Below, piece by piece: positions 9,629 to 21,506 of a stretch of DNA of 64,000 nt (within the stretch, counting starts at the first letter, position 1; the number at the start of each line of letters is the position of its first letter). The translations under genes were made by a program, and so were the position numbers. The notes under the pieces were generated by a model. It made no database searches, had not been told where the DNA came from, and was given only the letters and a program-made list of their open reading frames with translations. Source of the DNA: Cichorium intybus (lineage: Eukaryota; Streptophyta; Magnoliopsida; Asterales; Asteraceae); the NCBI GenBank assembly GCA_023525715.1, contig CM042012.1:45175441-45239440 (forward strand). The letters run 5' to 3'.

Positions 9629-10702
9629 ATGATTCCTCGTGACAGAGGAAGAGGAAGAGGCCAGTACCCTCATAGGGGACAAGGTCGAGGAAATTTTCCT
9701 CCATTACCATATTACAGTAAAAGTGGCAGTAATACTGTATCTTCATCATCTTCCTCAATTAAACAGAATGATCCATTATATGGAGAATTTATGGAATTCC
9801 TAAAAGCAAAGAAAGGAGAAACCAGTAATACTGGCAATTCATACGCAAATACTGTAATAACAGAGGAATCGGATGATTCAAAGGATTATTATAGAAATCC
9901 ACATCAAGAATTAATATTAATTCTTGAAGAAAAAGATATAATGAGGTATTTTGATGCCAATAATGATGATTGGTTACTTATGTCCAGATATTTGGATACT
10001 GCTTCATATTCAGCTGGATCATATAAACAAAGATCATATTATGAAAATATTTTAAAGGCCACAGAGTCTTGTGAAATATCACATTTTTATCCAGCCAATT
10101 CAAATCAAGTTTATAACTTTAGCAAAATTATTATTAAAAAGATTATATCAGTAGAAGATTGGGGAATAAGTACCTTAAAAGAAAAAGAGTTCATACACCC
10201 TGAACAAAGAATCCCTGTAAAATTTAATTATTGGGATTATGTTGAAAGCTTTCATAAAGTGTTTTTATACGAAAATTCAAAAAGAAAACATTCCTGGTTT
10301 ATAAAAATATGTCCTAAAGTCTATAATAAAGACATTCCAAACTGGTTTTTAAGATGGTGGATATCATATGGTCCATCAATTGAAATACTTCCAGAACCCT
10401 TCAAATCATTATATGATGAATGGGTAAAAATTTCACCCCGTTTAATAAATGATATCACCAAATATAATGGTGGTCAACAACATTTACCCTCATATCATTT
10501 CTTCACAGAATTTTCAATCCCATGGATCTGGAAATGGATCCCTGAAGTTGATTATACCACACACCAATTCCCTTCAATCCAAAGAATTTTTCTTACAAAG
10601 TTCTGGCCCAAAATGATTACAAAAGATCAAGAAACTGGAGAAATACACTCCAAAGAATCAATAGACCAGATTAAAGAAACAATCAAGAAGTATTCTTCTT
10701 AG
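9629..10702 (+). CDS. ORF 3 of the pararetrovirus-like segment: RGG-type N-terminus, Trp-rich domain
   Basis: Codes for 357 residues from ATG at 9629, three nt after a splice-acceptor-like TATCTTACAG. The N-terminus is rich in Arg-Gly (RGRGRGQYPHRGQGRG), which suggests RNA binding. A serine-rich linker follows, then about 250 residues of conserved-looking sequence rich in W, Y and F (for example NWFLRWWISYGPS, EFSIPWIWKWIPE). I know similar proteins only as unassigned ORFs linked to plant pararetroviral sequences, and that memory is not strong. The frame stops at TAG 10700-10702 but continues open in the same frame to 11047. Confidence 0.6.
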   Translation: MIPRDRGRGRGQYPHRGQGRGNFPPLPYYSKSGSNTVSSSSSSIKQNDPLYGEFMEFLKAKKGETSNTGNSYANTVITEESDDSKDYYRNPHQELILILEEKDIMRYFDANNDDWLLMSRYLDTASYSAGSYKQRSYYENILKATESCEISHFYPANSNQVYNFSKIIIKKIISVEDWGISTLKEKEFIHPEQRIPVKFNYWDYVESFHKVFLYENSKRKHSWFIKICPKVYNKDIPNWFLRWWISYGPSIEILPEPFKSLYDEWVKISPRLINDITKYNGGQQHLPSYHFFTEFSIPWIWKWIPEVDYTTHQFPSIQRIFLTKFWPKMITKDQETGEIHSKESIDQIKETIKKYSS

Positions 10703-10759
10703 AGAGAATTCAGACAAAAACAGGCCAAAAGAGATCCTTTACAGCAAATTGCTGAACAA

Positions 10760-11047
10760 TTGAAGAACCAACACCATAACGACCCAATAGACGAAGAAAT
10801 TCTTAAGGAATATATCCATCAAATGAAGACTGTCATCATACAGCATGCAGAAAAATTAAAAGGCCATTCAGACAATGAATCCATGGCATCTGTTGATAGT
10901 GAAAATCAATTTCACATGTTAAGCGGAGAATCCCAACCAATAGATGATGAACTCCCAACAATTCCAATTGAAGACCTCTTCACAGAAATGGAAGCCACTC
11001 TGTTCAAAGAGTCGCAATCATCCAAGAATAAAGACAAAATGCCATAA
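10760..11047 (+). CDS. In-frame continuation of ORF 3 (acidic C-terminal part)
   Basis: Same reading frame as the ORF at 9629, with only the TAG at 10700-10702 between them; the intervening 57 nt are open. There is no convincing start codon of its own (it opens at TTG). The product is helical then acidic (EEILKEYIHQMK, then E/D/S-rich). The simplest reading is that both belonged to one gene of about 470 codons and the TAG is a later nonsense change, for instance from CAG. Stop-codon readthrough is an alternative. Confidence 0.5.
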   Translation: MKNQHHNDPIDEEILKEYIHQMKTVIIQHAEKLKGHSDNESMASVDSENQFHMLSGESQPIDDELPTIPIEDLFTEMEATLFKESQSSKNKDKMP

Positions 11048-11216
11048 TCGAATATGATGCATGATTAAAGATGGTGGTCCCCTCCATTCACGAGAACCCA
11101 CAGAAGTCATGAATCTTCTTTAATAAAGCTAATAATTTATTGTACTACTGTCGGCCAATGTATCCGCCCTCAATAATTTTATAGAATAGAATTTATAGTC
11201 GTTTGAAATCCGAGCT

Positions 11217-11326
11217 TATAAAAGAGGAAGCTGGGTAATGTTTAGAGGCAGACCTTAGACACTCACTTTCTCTCTTATATCTCCTATTTTCTCATCTTGT
11301 ACGAAACCCTCTGCTTCTGCAATAAA
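11217..11326 (+). promoter_or_regulatory. Pararetrovirus-like promoter and poly(A) signal
   Basis: TATAAAAG at 11217-11224 is followed about 100 nt downstream by AATAAA at 11321-11326, after a pyrimidine-rich stretch. A poly(A) signal shortly after the transcription start is the normal caulimovirid arrangement, bypassed on the first pass and used on the second to give a terminally redundant RNA. Confidence 0.55.
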
Positions 11327-11779
11327 AAGTCTGCTTTTATATTTTGTAAGTTTTCATATTCTATTTCCTTATTTTATTTTCTGTCTTTTAATTTTGATAA
11401 CGCCTTAATGCAAGGCTAAATTTTTATATGTGTTGAATCCATCATGGCTTGAGATTATGGTTAAAAAAAAATTAATTAACCACAAAAATTTGACTCAGTC
11501 CGAATTTGGAAAAATAAATTTTGAGCATAATCTTATAAGGTCATAATACTTGGTGTATGTCTAAGTGTGGACTAGGCCATTAGTCGCGTTTTAGCCCGCT
11601 TCAGGCCGTGGAATGGCATTCTAGGGCATTATACTCGTTGACTCGGCTGATTGCCATTCTTAGTTATACAGCATGTTATTATGTAAAAGAACCTTAAGTA
11701 TGAACTCAAAATTGTTTTCCCAGATTTTATTTTACTAGTCAGATTTTTGTCGAAATATTGTATCGATCCCTTCCACTTA
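11327..11779 (+). other. Leader between promoter and PBS
   Basis: AT-rich leader of about 450 nt with several short upstream ORFs and inverted segments (GGCCATTAGTCGCG ... GGCCGTGGAATGGC). No substantial ORF. It corresponds to the long structured leader of caulimovirid pregenomic RNA. Confidence 0.45.
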
Positions 11780-11792
11780 TGGTATCAGAGCC
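11780..11792 (+). promoter_or_regulatory. tRNA-Met primer-binding site of the pararetrovirus-like segment
   Basis: TGGTATCAGAGCC, 13 of 13 to the common plant tRNA-iMet PBS, plus orientation. It lies only 32 bp from the AT tract that ends the segment. Confidence 0.8.
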
Positions 11793-11820
11793 ATGATTTC
11801 AAAAAAGTCTTTGATGAATT

Positions 11821-12234
<414 letters not shown>

Positions 12235-13255
12235 CAAATGTCTTATAAGCTCTACTGGTCAACTAGGTCATCATTCACTATCGAGGAACATAATAATTCA
12301 ATTCCTTTTAACATCTCATTCCAAAGCTTATTTAGCTTAATCATCAAGAAGTACAAGCCATGTTACTCTAACACATGCACTTAGCCTTCTAGATCTAAGG
12401 CAAGGTCACAAGGTTGATAGTTTTGGTACTACTTGAAAGGGAACATCATGATGGTATCACTAAGATGAGGAGACTGACACCATCCAGCTCATCCATTAGA
12501 TTTCATTAAATTCACCTAGATAGAAACCAATAACATCCGAGATGATTGCAAAAATATTCAAACATGATTAACACTTGAGGGGAAGATGACAACTAAGTTA
12601 CTAGCATGAACACCGAAGAGATAACAAAGAGGGTTGCACTAAAAGATAAGGATAAGGAAGGAAAGTTTAAGGATCAAGACAATAGAACTCCATCCTATAA
12701 AATTCCCTTAACAGCTCAAAGTCTTCATCTGCTTCTTCACTTACATAATACCATGCTCTGCATGCTTCTTGTTTGCTCAAAGTTGACACCACGATTCCAT
12801 TAGCCTCACATAATCTCTTCATCTCCTAGTTGGCTCCTTAAGGTCAAAACTATCTTATCAACTCCACTACTCTCGAGTTTCATCGAACATGGTTGATACA
12901 GGTTGTGTCCCATCATCATCTTCTATTATCCTTTATCTTTCAAGTGTGATTATGGGCATCAAGTCGAATTCTTAGCAGTTATCAACTTCACACATGTGTC
13001 CTACATGTTGGCAATGTACTCTTCGTCCTTCAATGTCATCACTCCATTTCCACATAAGAAGCTTATATTCGAGTCCTTATTATCACAAGACATAATACAT
13101 GCTAATTCTAACTCACGTTAAATGATTAGAAACTTAAGAACATATAAGTTTTACCATTAAATTCTAGAGTCAACTACCTTAGAGTTCAAACATCCTCAAG
13201 AGCATTATAGTTTAAGTCTAAGCACTACTCCAGTACCTACTTCACTTAAACTCAT
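12235..13255 (-). other. Decayed retroelement interior next to L1
   Basis: No ORF with convincing coding character. The right end (about 13150-13255) resembles the post-PBS leader of T1 in reverse complement (both have TTTAAGTGAA/TTTAAGCGAA, then a stretch ending CTTAAACT). It is therefore the start of the interior of the L1 element. The rest is unassigned, and the boundary with C3 at 12234 is abrupt. Confidence 0.5.
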
Positions 13256-16200
13256 TCTCTGATACCAAATTGTAACACCCCTCACTAAGGGTAATTATAG
13301 AAACATCATTTTTAACACCCTCAAGTTCATATCAAAGACATATATCGCCACATGTGGGAACTTTGGTCCCAAAACATCTTAATATGGTCAAATGGGCTTT
13401 GTTTAAAAATTATTTCAGAGTTTAAGTTACGGAAATTATATGGTCCCATTTTCAGAACAATTTAGGTTGTAAAAAAGTGAGTGGTTGCAATATGAATACC
13501 ATTACATAGTTCAAATGAAACCACACAACCTATTGCCTTCTAAATCCGAAGCTCTACTTAGGTCATCCTTAATCATCAACCTAAGTACATGTCAAATAAG
13601 TTAGGCACAAGTTGGGGCTAGCCCACTTGGCTAACAAGGAGTGTTACTAACAAGGAGGTCCAGGGTTCAAACCCTGACACTAACATAACAAGGAGTAATT
13701 TAGGAATAGGATAGATTTGCCGTTCAAAAAAAATAAGTTAGGCAATGGAAATGCCTAGTAAGTCTATCGGGAGTCAACTCATTATGAGTATGTGTGTCAA
13801 TCGTCGTACCCGAGTGAAACCCCCAAAATCATTTTAAAACACTCGTACGTCATAAAATGGTTTGAAGGGAAAATTTTCCCCCACAATCATCTTTGCCGTC
13901 ATTTAGATAAAAACTTGTACGTCGAAAAATATCACCAAAAAATTTAGGGACTTGTCTCAAAATCAACCCGGTCTACTTGTCATCATAAAACATTGTTGGT
14001 GTTAGAATAGTATTTCATCATAAAGGGTAAACAATGCATGTAATGAATGCACATGCAACTAAATGAATACACATCCAACTAACCTAAAACACCCCATCTT
14101 TGATATGCCTAAATTGGTGTAAATGTTTATAAAACACTTTGAAGTCAAATTTTCGTTCTTTCAAAAACCTTTCTTTTAAACATTAAACAATTATTTAAAA
14201 CGTATGGTCCCAATAAAAACAATAAGTTTAAAAGTATTTAAACAACATTGGGGGTTACAAACTTATATACCAAAACAACCATAGTAAAGCCTTAAAACAT
14301 CCCAAAGTTATGTCCCGTATTAAACTAACATTTCTACCGAAAGTTCAGCATGACCTCTGGGTTATACGGACAAATCCATACTGACTCGACTCAATAAAAT
14401 AGCCCAAAAACAATATGAAACATTACATAACTTTTTAGTACAACTACAAGGGTATTCTAAACCATAACCATAATATCTCTCGATTATATGTTAATACTAT
14501 ACCGCCCTTGAGATAACTGTATCTTCTGGACATCTTTTCTATCTACAATCCACAAAACAGCATCTAAGTTCTCTCCTTCTATCATCTGCTAACAAGCATC
14601 TGGTTCTTGAGTACATAGCATTTAGAAACAAACATACATGAGACAATAAGCCTCATGAGTAATAGAGTTTTAGACCCAACAAATTTAAATCAATTTTAAT
14701 ATCATTAACTGTTATAAACAAAGAAAACTTTCCTTCCTTTTCATAACCTTCAAACTCCACTTTATTTTCAAAACATCAGATTATAGATCATTACTTCATT
14801 ATAAAATATTTTAATCATTTTTTGATCATTAAAAGCACAAAATCATTACTTATCATCAAAACAAAAGTTCATTGCCATAACATTAAAACATAAATCATTA
14901 CTTCATCATAAAACATTGGGTTTTCCACTTTATCATGAGGAAACATAAATTGAATTATTTCTTATCAAAATATAGACCAACTGTAAATCATGATTCATTT
15001 ATTAGTATTTGGCTTTATACGGGTTTCCCCGTATCCCTTTCTCTCTCCGGAATAGAACTAATATATTCATGAGGGCATGCTAGTTCCCTTTCCCTTAATG
15101 GAGTAGAGCACATCTATCCATAAGAGCGTGCTGAAGACAACTACTTCGCGACGAGAGGTATCATCCCAGTAGTGTCTTTTGACCCCCCCTTCATGCGGGT
15201 AAGGTCATTGTTAGGACATCTTTCACAATTTCTCATATTCTTAGTTCATGTTTCAATTACATTAATCATTTCTTCACAAGTTGGTCCCAATCTTAAACAT
15301 TATTCAAAACATGTAAAACTATTTCAATTATTCAACATAAAGCAATTCTTTTAATTCAAACTTTGAAAATCATGTGTCAGACTATTAATCATAAAACATT
15401 TATCATAAAAAGAATATTTAACATTAAAATAAAATTTTTGCTATGTACCCAGAAAAATCCTCATGTACTCACCTAGGTAGCTAGGTATGTCTAGCTACAA
15501 TGATCCACTAGCTCTTGACTCTATTTGCTTCTAACATCTTTCAGCCTCTATTAATTTAATAAAAGGTTAGTACATACTACTCAACTAAACACATAATCCC
15601 AAATCATATTGAACTCTTTCTAATCATCATCTTATTTCATTTCAACCTTTAAGTATGCTCCTTAAAGCATAATAATCATTTTTGGACATTTTTACCATTT
15701 TGTCCCAAATTTAACTAATTAAGAATATATTGGGTTTGACATGTGATTTAAACAACTTTATAGTTTTAACATGTTTATAAGACAATACCAATATCTTAGA
15801 TATCAAAAGATCTCTCATTTTACTCTTTTATGTCGTTTTGGCAAATCGAAGTCGTTAAAGTTTCCATAAATAGAAGTTCATGCAAAACATGTTATTCCTC
15901 CTTTGCTTGACTCCAATGTATTACCAATATATTTCATAAAAGTCATTTCGATTCGATTCTACGATCTATTTGTGTCATTTTTGTAAAATATCAAAATTTG
16001 TCCCAAAAGGGTGGAATCCATGATTCCATTTCAATTGTTGTTCCTTCTTTTTGAAGGTAACATATATACTTTAAAAAAAATTCTTTTTAATAACTTGTCA
16101 TAAGGCCAATCTTATTTCTCTTTAAACGATTGTCTTACACGTGAAAGTTCATGTTCTTTTCACTATAAAAATTTCGTCCCATGACTAACCTTTACAACTT

Positions 16201-17184
16201 ATTAACTCAAGATTATATACTTGAAAAAATCCCAATTTTTCTTTATAGGCAAGTTTGACCGAATGCAAGTGTTTTGATACTAGTATTGTGTTGATCACGC
16301 CATATGAACTTAGAAAATGTCAAAATCAATATCCATCATCTTCCACCTCAAGAACACCTTTTACATGTACATTTTGATGCTTCTTAACATAATGAATTTC
16401 AAGAAGTATGTTTTTAAGTTCCATAATTCGTAAGAATGCTCTATAAATTCCTAGTATAATCCGGTTTTTGCATCAAAGTTTTAGATTACAAATTCCCAAC
16501 TAAATCAAGTTCATACAATCAACATGATATTAAAATTATCCATGAATTTAAGCAACCCTTTAACTTAAACCAAGTAATCTTCAGTATTCTTGAACCAATT
16601 GAACATGTAATTCAAGAAACCTCAAGAAATTTTTAAGAAATTTGCTATAGGGTTCAAAGGATTTACCTCAACACAAAATCAGGACACTAATGTGCAAGAA
16701 AGGTAGTTTGACACACAAAAATCGAACCACCACACACCACTGGCCTGCCACCGCGTCTGCTAGCACCACTAGAGACCGCTGCCGCCGCCGGTGGTTTTAT
16801 TCACGAATAAATCCGGCAGCAGCGAGAGGAGCTGCTGCCCTCAATCCACCTTTTGTTCACTAGCTCTACTTTTCTCTCTGTCTTGTTGCTCTCATTCTTC
16901 TTCCCGTTGAATATACCAAACACGCATGCACACACACCAATTTGGTGCGTGTTCCCTGATTTTCCCCCAGCGTCGCACCTGGAGGACGAATATGGTGCTT
17001 ACGATTCCAACTTTTCCCTTTTCTGTTTTCTGATACGCGACCCTAAGAAAGAAAAAGAGGAAATATGATTTTTAACCTAATTAAATGGAAAATACCGAAA
17101 ATACCCTTACCTGTTTCATGCCTTAGAAAAATTTAGCAACACTAAAAGATTTTTCATGATTTTCACAAGGTCGTAGCTTCTACA
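13256..17184 (-). repeat. L1: minus-strand gypsy-type LTR with degenerate PBS
   Basis: A slightly mutated PBS complement (TCTCTGATACCA, 13256-13267) is followed by the LTR tip TGTAACACCCC at 13271. Parts match T1 and S2 LTRs in reverse complement: the passage around ACTACTTCGCGACG (about 15140) matches T1 near 30040, and that around GGCAATGGAAATGCC matches S2 near 54550. On the minus strand, a donor-like GAG|GTAAAT begins at 16666 and an acceptor-like TGTACTTAG|G ends at 13581. The outer end is uncertain; CTACA at about 17184 is one candidate. Confidence 0.7.
13608..13730 (+). mobile_element. tRNA-derived SINE in L1, with 14-bp target-site duplication
   Basis: Pol III promoter boxes are visible: a box A-like TAGCCCACTTGGC near the 5' end and a box B GGTTCAAACCC. 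A short unique body ends in A7. It is flanked by identical AAATAAGTTAGGCA duplications (13594-13607 and 13731-13744). The related S2 LTR at about 54555-54570 contains this target once, uninterrupted, in the opposite orientation. This proves a precise insertion. Confidence 0.9.
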
Positions 17185-17530
17185 TGTGACATCCGAATTT
17201 TACAAGATTTATATAGTTAGAAAGCTGGGAATGAGCTTTACTACTTCCTCCACTGACTTAAGTCTGAATCCATCCATCTCGTTGGTCATTTTTCTCACTT
17301 TTTGGCCATCTTTAAGCGCTTCTTCGTTATAACTCCAAACAGCCCGAATCTTTTTCCTATATTCTTATTGCATCAAATATTACCAAAGCCTCCTTGATGA
17401 CTTTTTCTCAAATCCTTATAGATTTTTAGATATAAAATTTTAAAGATGTGACAAAAGTTTTCTTCACTTTTGTCCCCAAAATTCCATTTTGTCCTTGGGC
17501 ATTTAAATCGAATTTCCAAATGAAATAATA
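17185..17530. other. Unassigned LTR-like sequence
   Basis: 346 bp between the probable end of L1 and the start of A-left. It has the AT-rich, ORF-free style of the gypsy LTRs and opens with TGTGACATCCG, which resembles an LTR tip. I could not pair it with another copy in the window. Confidence 0.35.
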
Positions 17531-19054
17531 TGTGACAATTGTCAATTTGGTCAACAAAAGTCAACCATAGTCAAACGAAGTGTACGTTAATCCCTAGGTT
17601 GAAATGTAATTTTCCATAACTTTTACGATGTATTATTAGATATTATAATACTATGTACGCTGATTTAAATCAATTATCGGGTAAACGTTGAAAACATGTA
17701 TAATAAACTATTGTAGCGTAAAAATTCGATAATCATACAATTATTATTTTGAGAATAATAATATTCATAAAACGATGTATTCGTGAATACGAACCTGTGG
17801 ATATATAGAATGTCGAAAACGGAGTTCGTATGTGAAAGTTACAACAGTTAAAACCGCTGTGAACGGATAAATGTACACATGGTTTGGATCCAAAATAAAA
17901 AACGTGCCTTAAACATCAAATATGGAATAACAAATCATGTATTATGAAGCGTAATACTATCTAGTATTTAATTTCAAAGGCAGATACAATTTTCGGTAAA
18001 ATGCTGAAAATCGCGTAATCAGAATAATACTGGCTAAAACGCGTATTTCATCGTCTAACGAGTTATGATTCCATCTAATTAAATGTTTAGCAATGTTTTT
18101 ATACATAATATTTATTTAGAATATCATTTCTTCAAAAACTCATAAAATTACACTAAAACACCTTACGATATTATAAAAAAACTACTTATTTTTATAAGAG
18201 ATTGACATTATTTATAAAAACAACTCACCCCACCCCTACCCCCTCCCCCTCCATCGGCTGTCAAGAGCCTCCAAACCATCACACCACCACTTTTGAGGGT
18301 ACTATGCACATTCTTGGAAATGAAAGCCTAAAAAGGCTAGGATTAATTTAATCAATAAAATCTAATTAAAATCTAATAACTATGACATATTATGTTGCAT
18401 CTCATTTGAACCAAAACATAACACCCAACTCTCTCTCCCTCTCTCTTAAACTCTCGGCTCCCTCCCCACCACACCACCACCTCTCAACCACCCTCCACCA
18501 CCATTAAAAGTCGTCGGCCACCACCTTCCACCACCCCCTTCTTCATTTTCAAGTGTTTTTCAAAATAACTTGGTAAGTTAGCTTCATCTAGTGATTTTAA
18601 GAACTATTACACCACTTTTATCTCTTTTACACACACTAACATTTACGCAAAACCATTAGGTAATACTTTTGTCCTAGGGTCCTTCGAGCTACGAGGCTTA
18701 GATCTTCGTTCCTATCGTTAAGCCCTTGAGATCAACCTTGTTTCTAGTTAAAGCACGCATCAAGGGTGAGTTCATACCCCTCATTTTCATCTTTTCCAAG
18801 TTTTTATGGGGAGAATACAAGTTTACACACTAAAACGACTATTTACACAAGTTTTTAACGAGTTTTTGTGTAAAAAGGTTTTTGACATGAAATATGGCTA
18901 GATCTAAGTATTATGAACACTATGATGTAATATGTTTAAATAAAAGTTACAAATCTATAAACATATTGTGTGTAAAATGCTAGATCTCTAAAAGAAAAGT
19001 CACAAGAACGATAACTAGTAAAAACTACGTTTTTGTGACCTGAAATATGACTTT
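17531..19054 (+). repeat. A-left: 5' part of a plus-strand gypsy-type LTR (continues at 37165-37670)
   Basis: Starts TGTGACAATTG, the same tip as solo LTR L3 (40669), and follows it collinearly: 17531-19054 matches about 40669-42390. A donor-like CTTG|GTAAGT begins its intron at 18573. It is interrupted at 19054 by T1, flanked by ACTTT duplications, and resumes at 37165. It lacks the last ~1 kb found in L3. Confidence 0.88.
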
Positions 19055-19548
19055 TGTAAGAACCTGAAAATAATGGTAAAACCTAAAAAATAAAAATATG
19101 TAAAATTTGGGTTTGAACGATGCCGTAATGGTAGAAATTGGTAAAAAGGGCAAAATGGTCATTTGGCATACAAATGACTTCTATGTAATGAAAATATAAT
19201 TTTGGGGCAAGAATGAAATAAAATAAAACTTATAATGTTATTAAATGAGTTTTTGTGCCATTTTGGAAAAAAAATGGAACTTGAGGGGCTAGATTGTCAT
19301 TAGTGCAAAGTGAGGTGGTATAAATAGGAGAAATATCTTCTCCCAGTTCATAGAACACATGAGCAAGTTCTAGAGAGTGCCAGAGAGATCAGTTCGTGAG
19401 GGTCATGAGGAATTGAAGCAAAATTGGAGAAAACCCACATGGAATTGAAGAATTCCAAGCCTTCTAAGGTTAGTAAACATGTTTTTAGGGTTGTTTAACC
19501 CATTTCCTGTGGGTAGGTTACTGTAGCTTCGTGATTTCAGTGGCTAGA
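19055..19548 (+). repeat. T1 5' LTR, first part (U3, R and start of U5)
   Basis: U3 is only about 300 bp. TATAAATA lies at 19319-19326. A donor-like CTAAG|GTTAGT begins at 19469, about 115-120 nt after the expected transcription start. G1 interrupts it after CTAGA (19544-19548). Confidence 0.93.
19319..19326 (+). promoter_or_regulatory. TATA box of T1 5' LTR
   Basis: TATAAATA; the same box is present in the 3' LTR near 34522. It places most of the 2.9-kb LTR downstream of the transcription start. Confidence 0.75.
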
Positions 19549-19894
19549 TGTAACACCCGACTTATTAACAAAAACACCCCAAAAATTTTTCATTTTTCAT
19601 ACCAAATATCTTACAATAAAAAACATAATTAGGGGTATTAGTTAACAAATACGAGGACAAGTGTATCACGAAGTACAATACATAAATATTATACATTCTT
19701 CAAGCCGGGTATCACTTCAACGCTAAGTCCTCAGTCACGGACTTTATCTTTTCCCTTAGCAGGGTCACGCTCACCTGCAGGGACATATCAAACAAACCGT
19801 GAGCTACAAGCCCAATGAGTAATCAAACAAATATAACATGTATAAGAATAAAATTCTCTATACAAAATCAATTTAGCATTATCAGGCAATATAA

Positions 19895-20210
19895 AATCAT
19901 ATATGGCTCACGGGTTATCCCGCTGTTGCCTAGACTCACGGCTCCGTTCTTGCCATTGCAATGGCTCACGGCTTATCCGGTCTTGTCTATATAGTTTTGA
20001 CTCACAGCTCCGTTCTTGTCTGTTATAGACTCACGGCTTATCTGGTATTGTCGCACCATTTAAAATCGACTGACTCACAGCTCCGTTCTTGTCTATAGTA
20101 GACTCACGGCTTATCTGGTATTGTCATGTCATTATTGTTGACTCACAGCTCCGTTCTTGTCTCTATTAGACTCACGGCTTATCTGGTATTGTCATACAAT
20201 AGATCATGGA
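19895..20210 (-). repeat. Tandem array in the G1 LTR (unit ~70-80 bp)
   Basis: About four diverged units alternating GACTCACGGCTTATCTGG and GACTCACAGCTCCGTTC. On the transcribed strand each half-unit contains GTGAGT or GTGAGC. The array recurs in the other LTR at about 26650-26965. Confidence 0.85.
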
Positions 20211-20679
20211 ATTTACTGTTTTTGTCCCCAAAATCATTTCCAATTGCAGCTGCCCATTTTACACGTATCACGTCGGGTAATAGTGAGATTACTCACCTGA
20301 AGGTTTGCTACAGTTAGCTTTCGTTGTCCCTTGCCTTGAAATAAAATCCGTAGGATTTTGTCCCGTACCTATAATTCCATTTATTTCCACAATGATTATA
20401 GGTTAATAACCATTCCAATTAACTCTAATACACTAGAGTTCAATAAAATAATGTTATAAACAATGCCTAGTTAATAAACTTTCCGTTTACTAACTTTATG
20501 TGAATTTTACTATTCACCGAGGCATTCGGATCGGTCTACAGTGCCCCCGAAGGGTCGGAAACTCAATCTAAAAATTTTCCCAAACTTTTCAGACCATAAT
20601 ACACCTATGTTTCAAATTTGGGCTTAATCGGACAAGCAACGCAAAAGATAGCGTTTCAAAGTTTCTGTCCAGGACCTGT

Positions 20680-20735
20680 CCACAGGCGCACCGCGCCTAG
20701 AAGGGGCGCACCGCGCCCAGCGCCTGTGCAGGTTC
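20680..20735. repeat. GC-rich palindromic block in the G1 LTR
   Basis: Two copies of GGCGCACCGCGCC-like sequence within an outer inverted pair (CAGGCGC ... GCGCCTG), in an otherwise AT-rich LTR. The same block is at about 27434-27489 in the other copy. Confidence 0.8.
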
Positions 20736-21470
20736 CTGTCCAGCTCGCGAATTTCACTGTAGCACGCAGTTTTCTCATCTTAAATGCTTATTTTCGTTTT
20801 TAATCACTTGGGGTTTATTCCCAAGTCAAAACCCTTCATAAAAACCATGTTTTTTAGCATTGATAACAACTCAATCATTCAAAGGGAAGATTAGGGTTCT
20901 TAACTCTAACAACCCCAATTCTTCAATTTTACCATTTATAGCATCCTACTTCCACTTGATTGAGTTATGTCTTTGTTATAAGAACTTAATGGAAGTATCT
21001 AACCAATTTAACCCCATGATCATGGCTGTAATTTCAGTTTGCGAGTCCTACTCAACTCATCAAGATGAACAATCAAGAAAATGAAGAAACTTACCTCCAA
21101 AGTTTCCAATTATACCCTTTGAAGCCAAAAATTAAGTTGCAAGCTCCAAATCTTCAAGACCACTTCAATTTCTCTGCAGAAAATTGTCCAAGAATTTGTT
21201 CCCGTGATTGCCAAAAATCTGCACAAGTCTTGCTTATATATCTCCAAGATTTGCACTTTGGTCCTTGAAGTTGCATATTTCAAAGTTTTGCCACAAATAA
21301 CACAATTTATGACAAATAATCAACTTTTATAACATTTTAAGTCCAAAACTTAAAATATTATTACATAACAAGTCCTTTTCTGTCCAAATGACCAAATTAC
21401 CCTTTTGAGGTAAAATGACCATTTTGCCCTTTTATTATAATTATATAATAAATACATTTTTGGCGTTACA

Positions 21471-21490
21471 AATTCTCCCCTCCTTTAAGA
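21471..21490 (-). promoter_or_regulatory. G1 polypurine tract
   Basis: On the minus strand TCTTAAAGGAGGGGAGAATT directly precedes the 3' LTR tip. It is the plus-strand cDNA primer site. Confidence 0.88.
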
Positions 21491-21506
21491 GATTTCGTCC
21501 CCGAAA

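Larger units (their letters stand above)
19549..21470 (-). repeat. G1 3' LTR
   Basis: The left LTR of the minus-strand element, adjoining the polypurine tract at 21471. Contents match the 5' LTR: TATATAAG near the U3/R boundary, a donor-like GGAG|GTAAGT beginning at 21094, a GC-rich palindromic block at about 20680-20735, a tandem array at about 19895-20210, and an acceptor-like CCCTGCAG|G ending at 19775. Confidence 0.96.

Noticed and set aside
11140..11779. Reading the pararetroviral intergenic region as an LTR
   Set aside because: A PBS after ORFs without a second copy of the region, and no clear TG...CA ends. A permuted pararetroviral genome is simpler, although not proved.
12606..13121. 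65- and 72-residue frames in the interior next to L1
   Set aside because: No family resemblance, decayed surroundings, and composition like non-coding flanks. A faint Copia-like VMTLKDEEY phrase on the minus strand was too weak to annotate.
13608..13730. tRNA gene suggested by box A and box B
   Set aside because: No cloverleaf, an A tail and a 14-bp target duplication; it is a SINE. The same applies at 57554-57784.
20126..21268. Four short plus-strand frames repeated at 26880-28022
   Set aside because: Carried in duplicate by the G1 LTRs and antisense to its transcript; one covers the tandem array.
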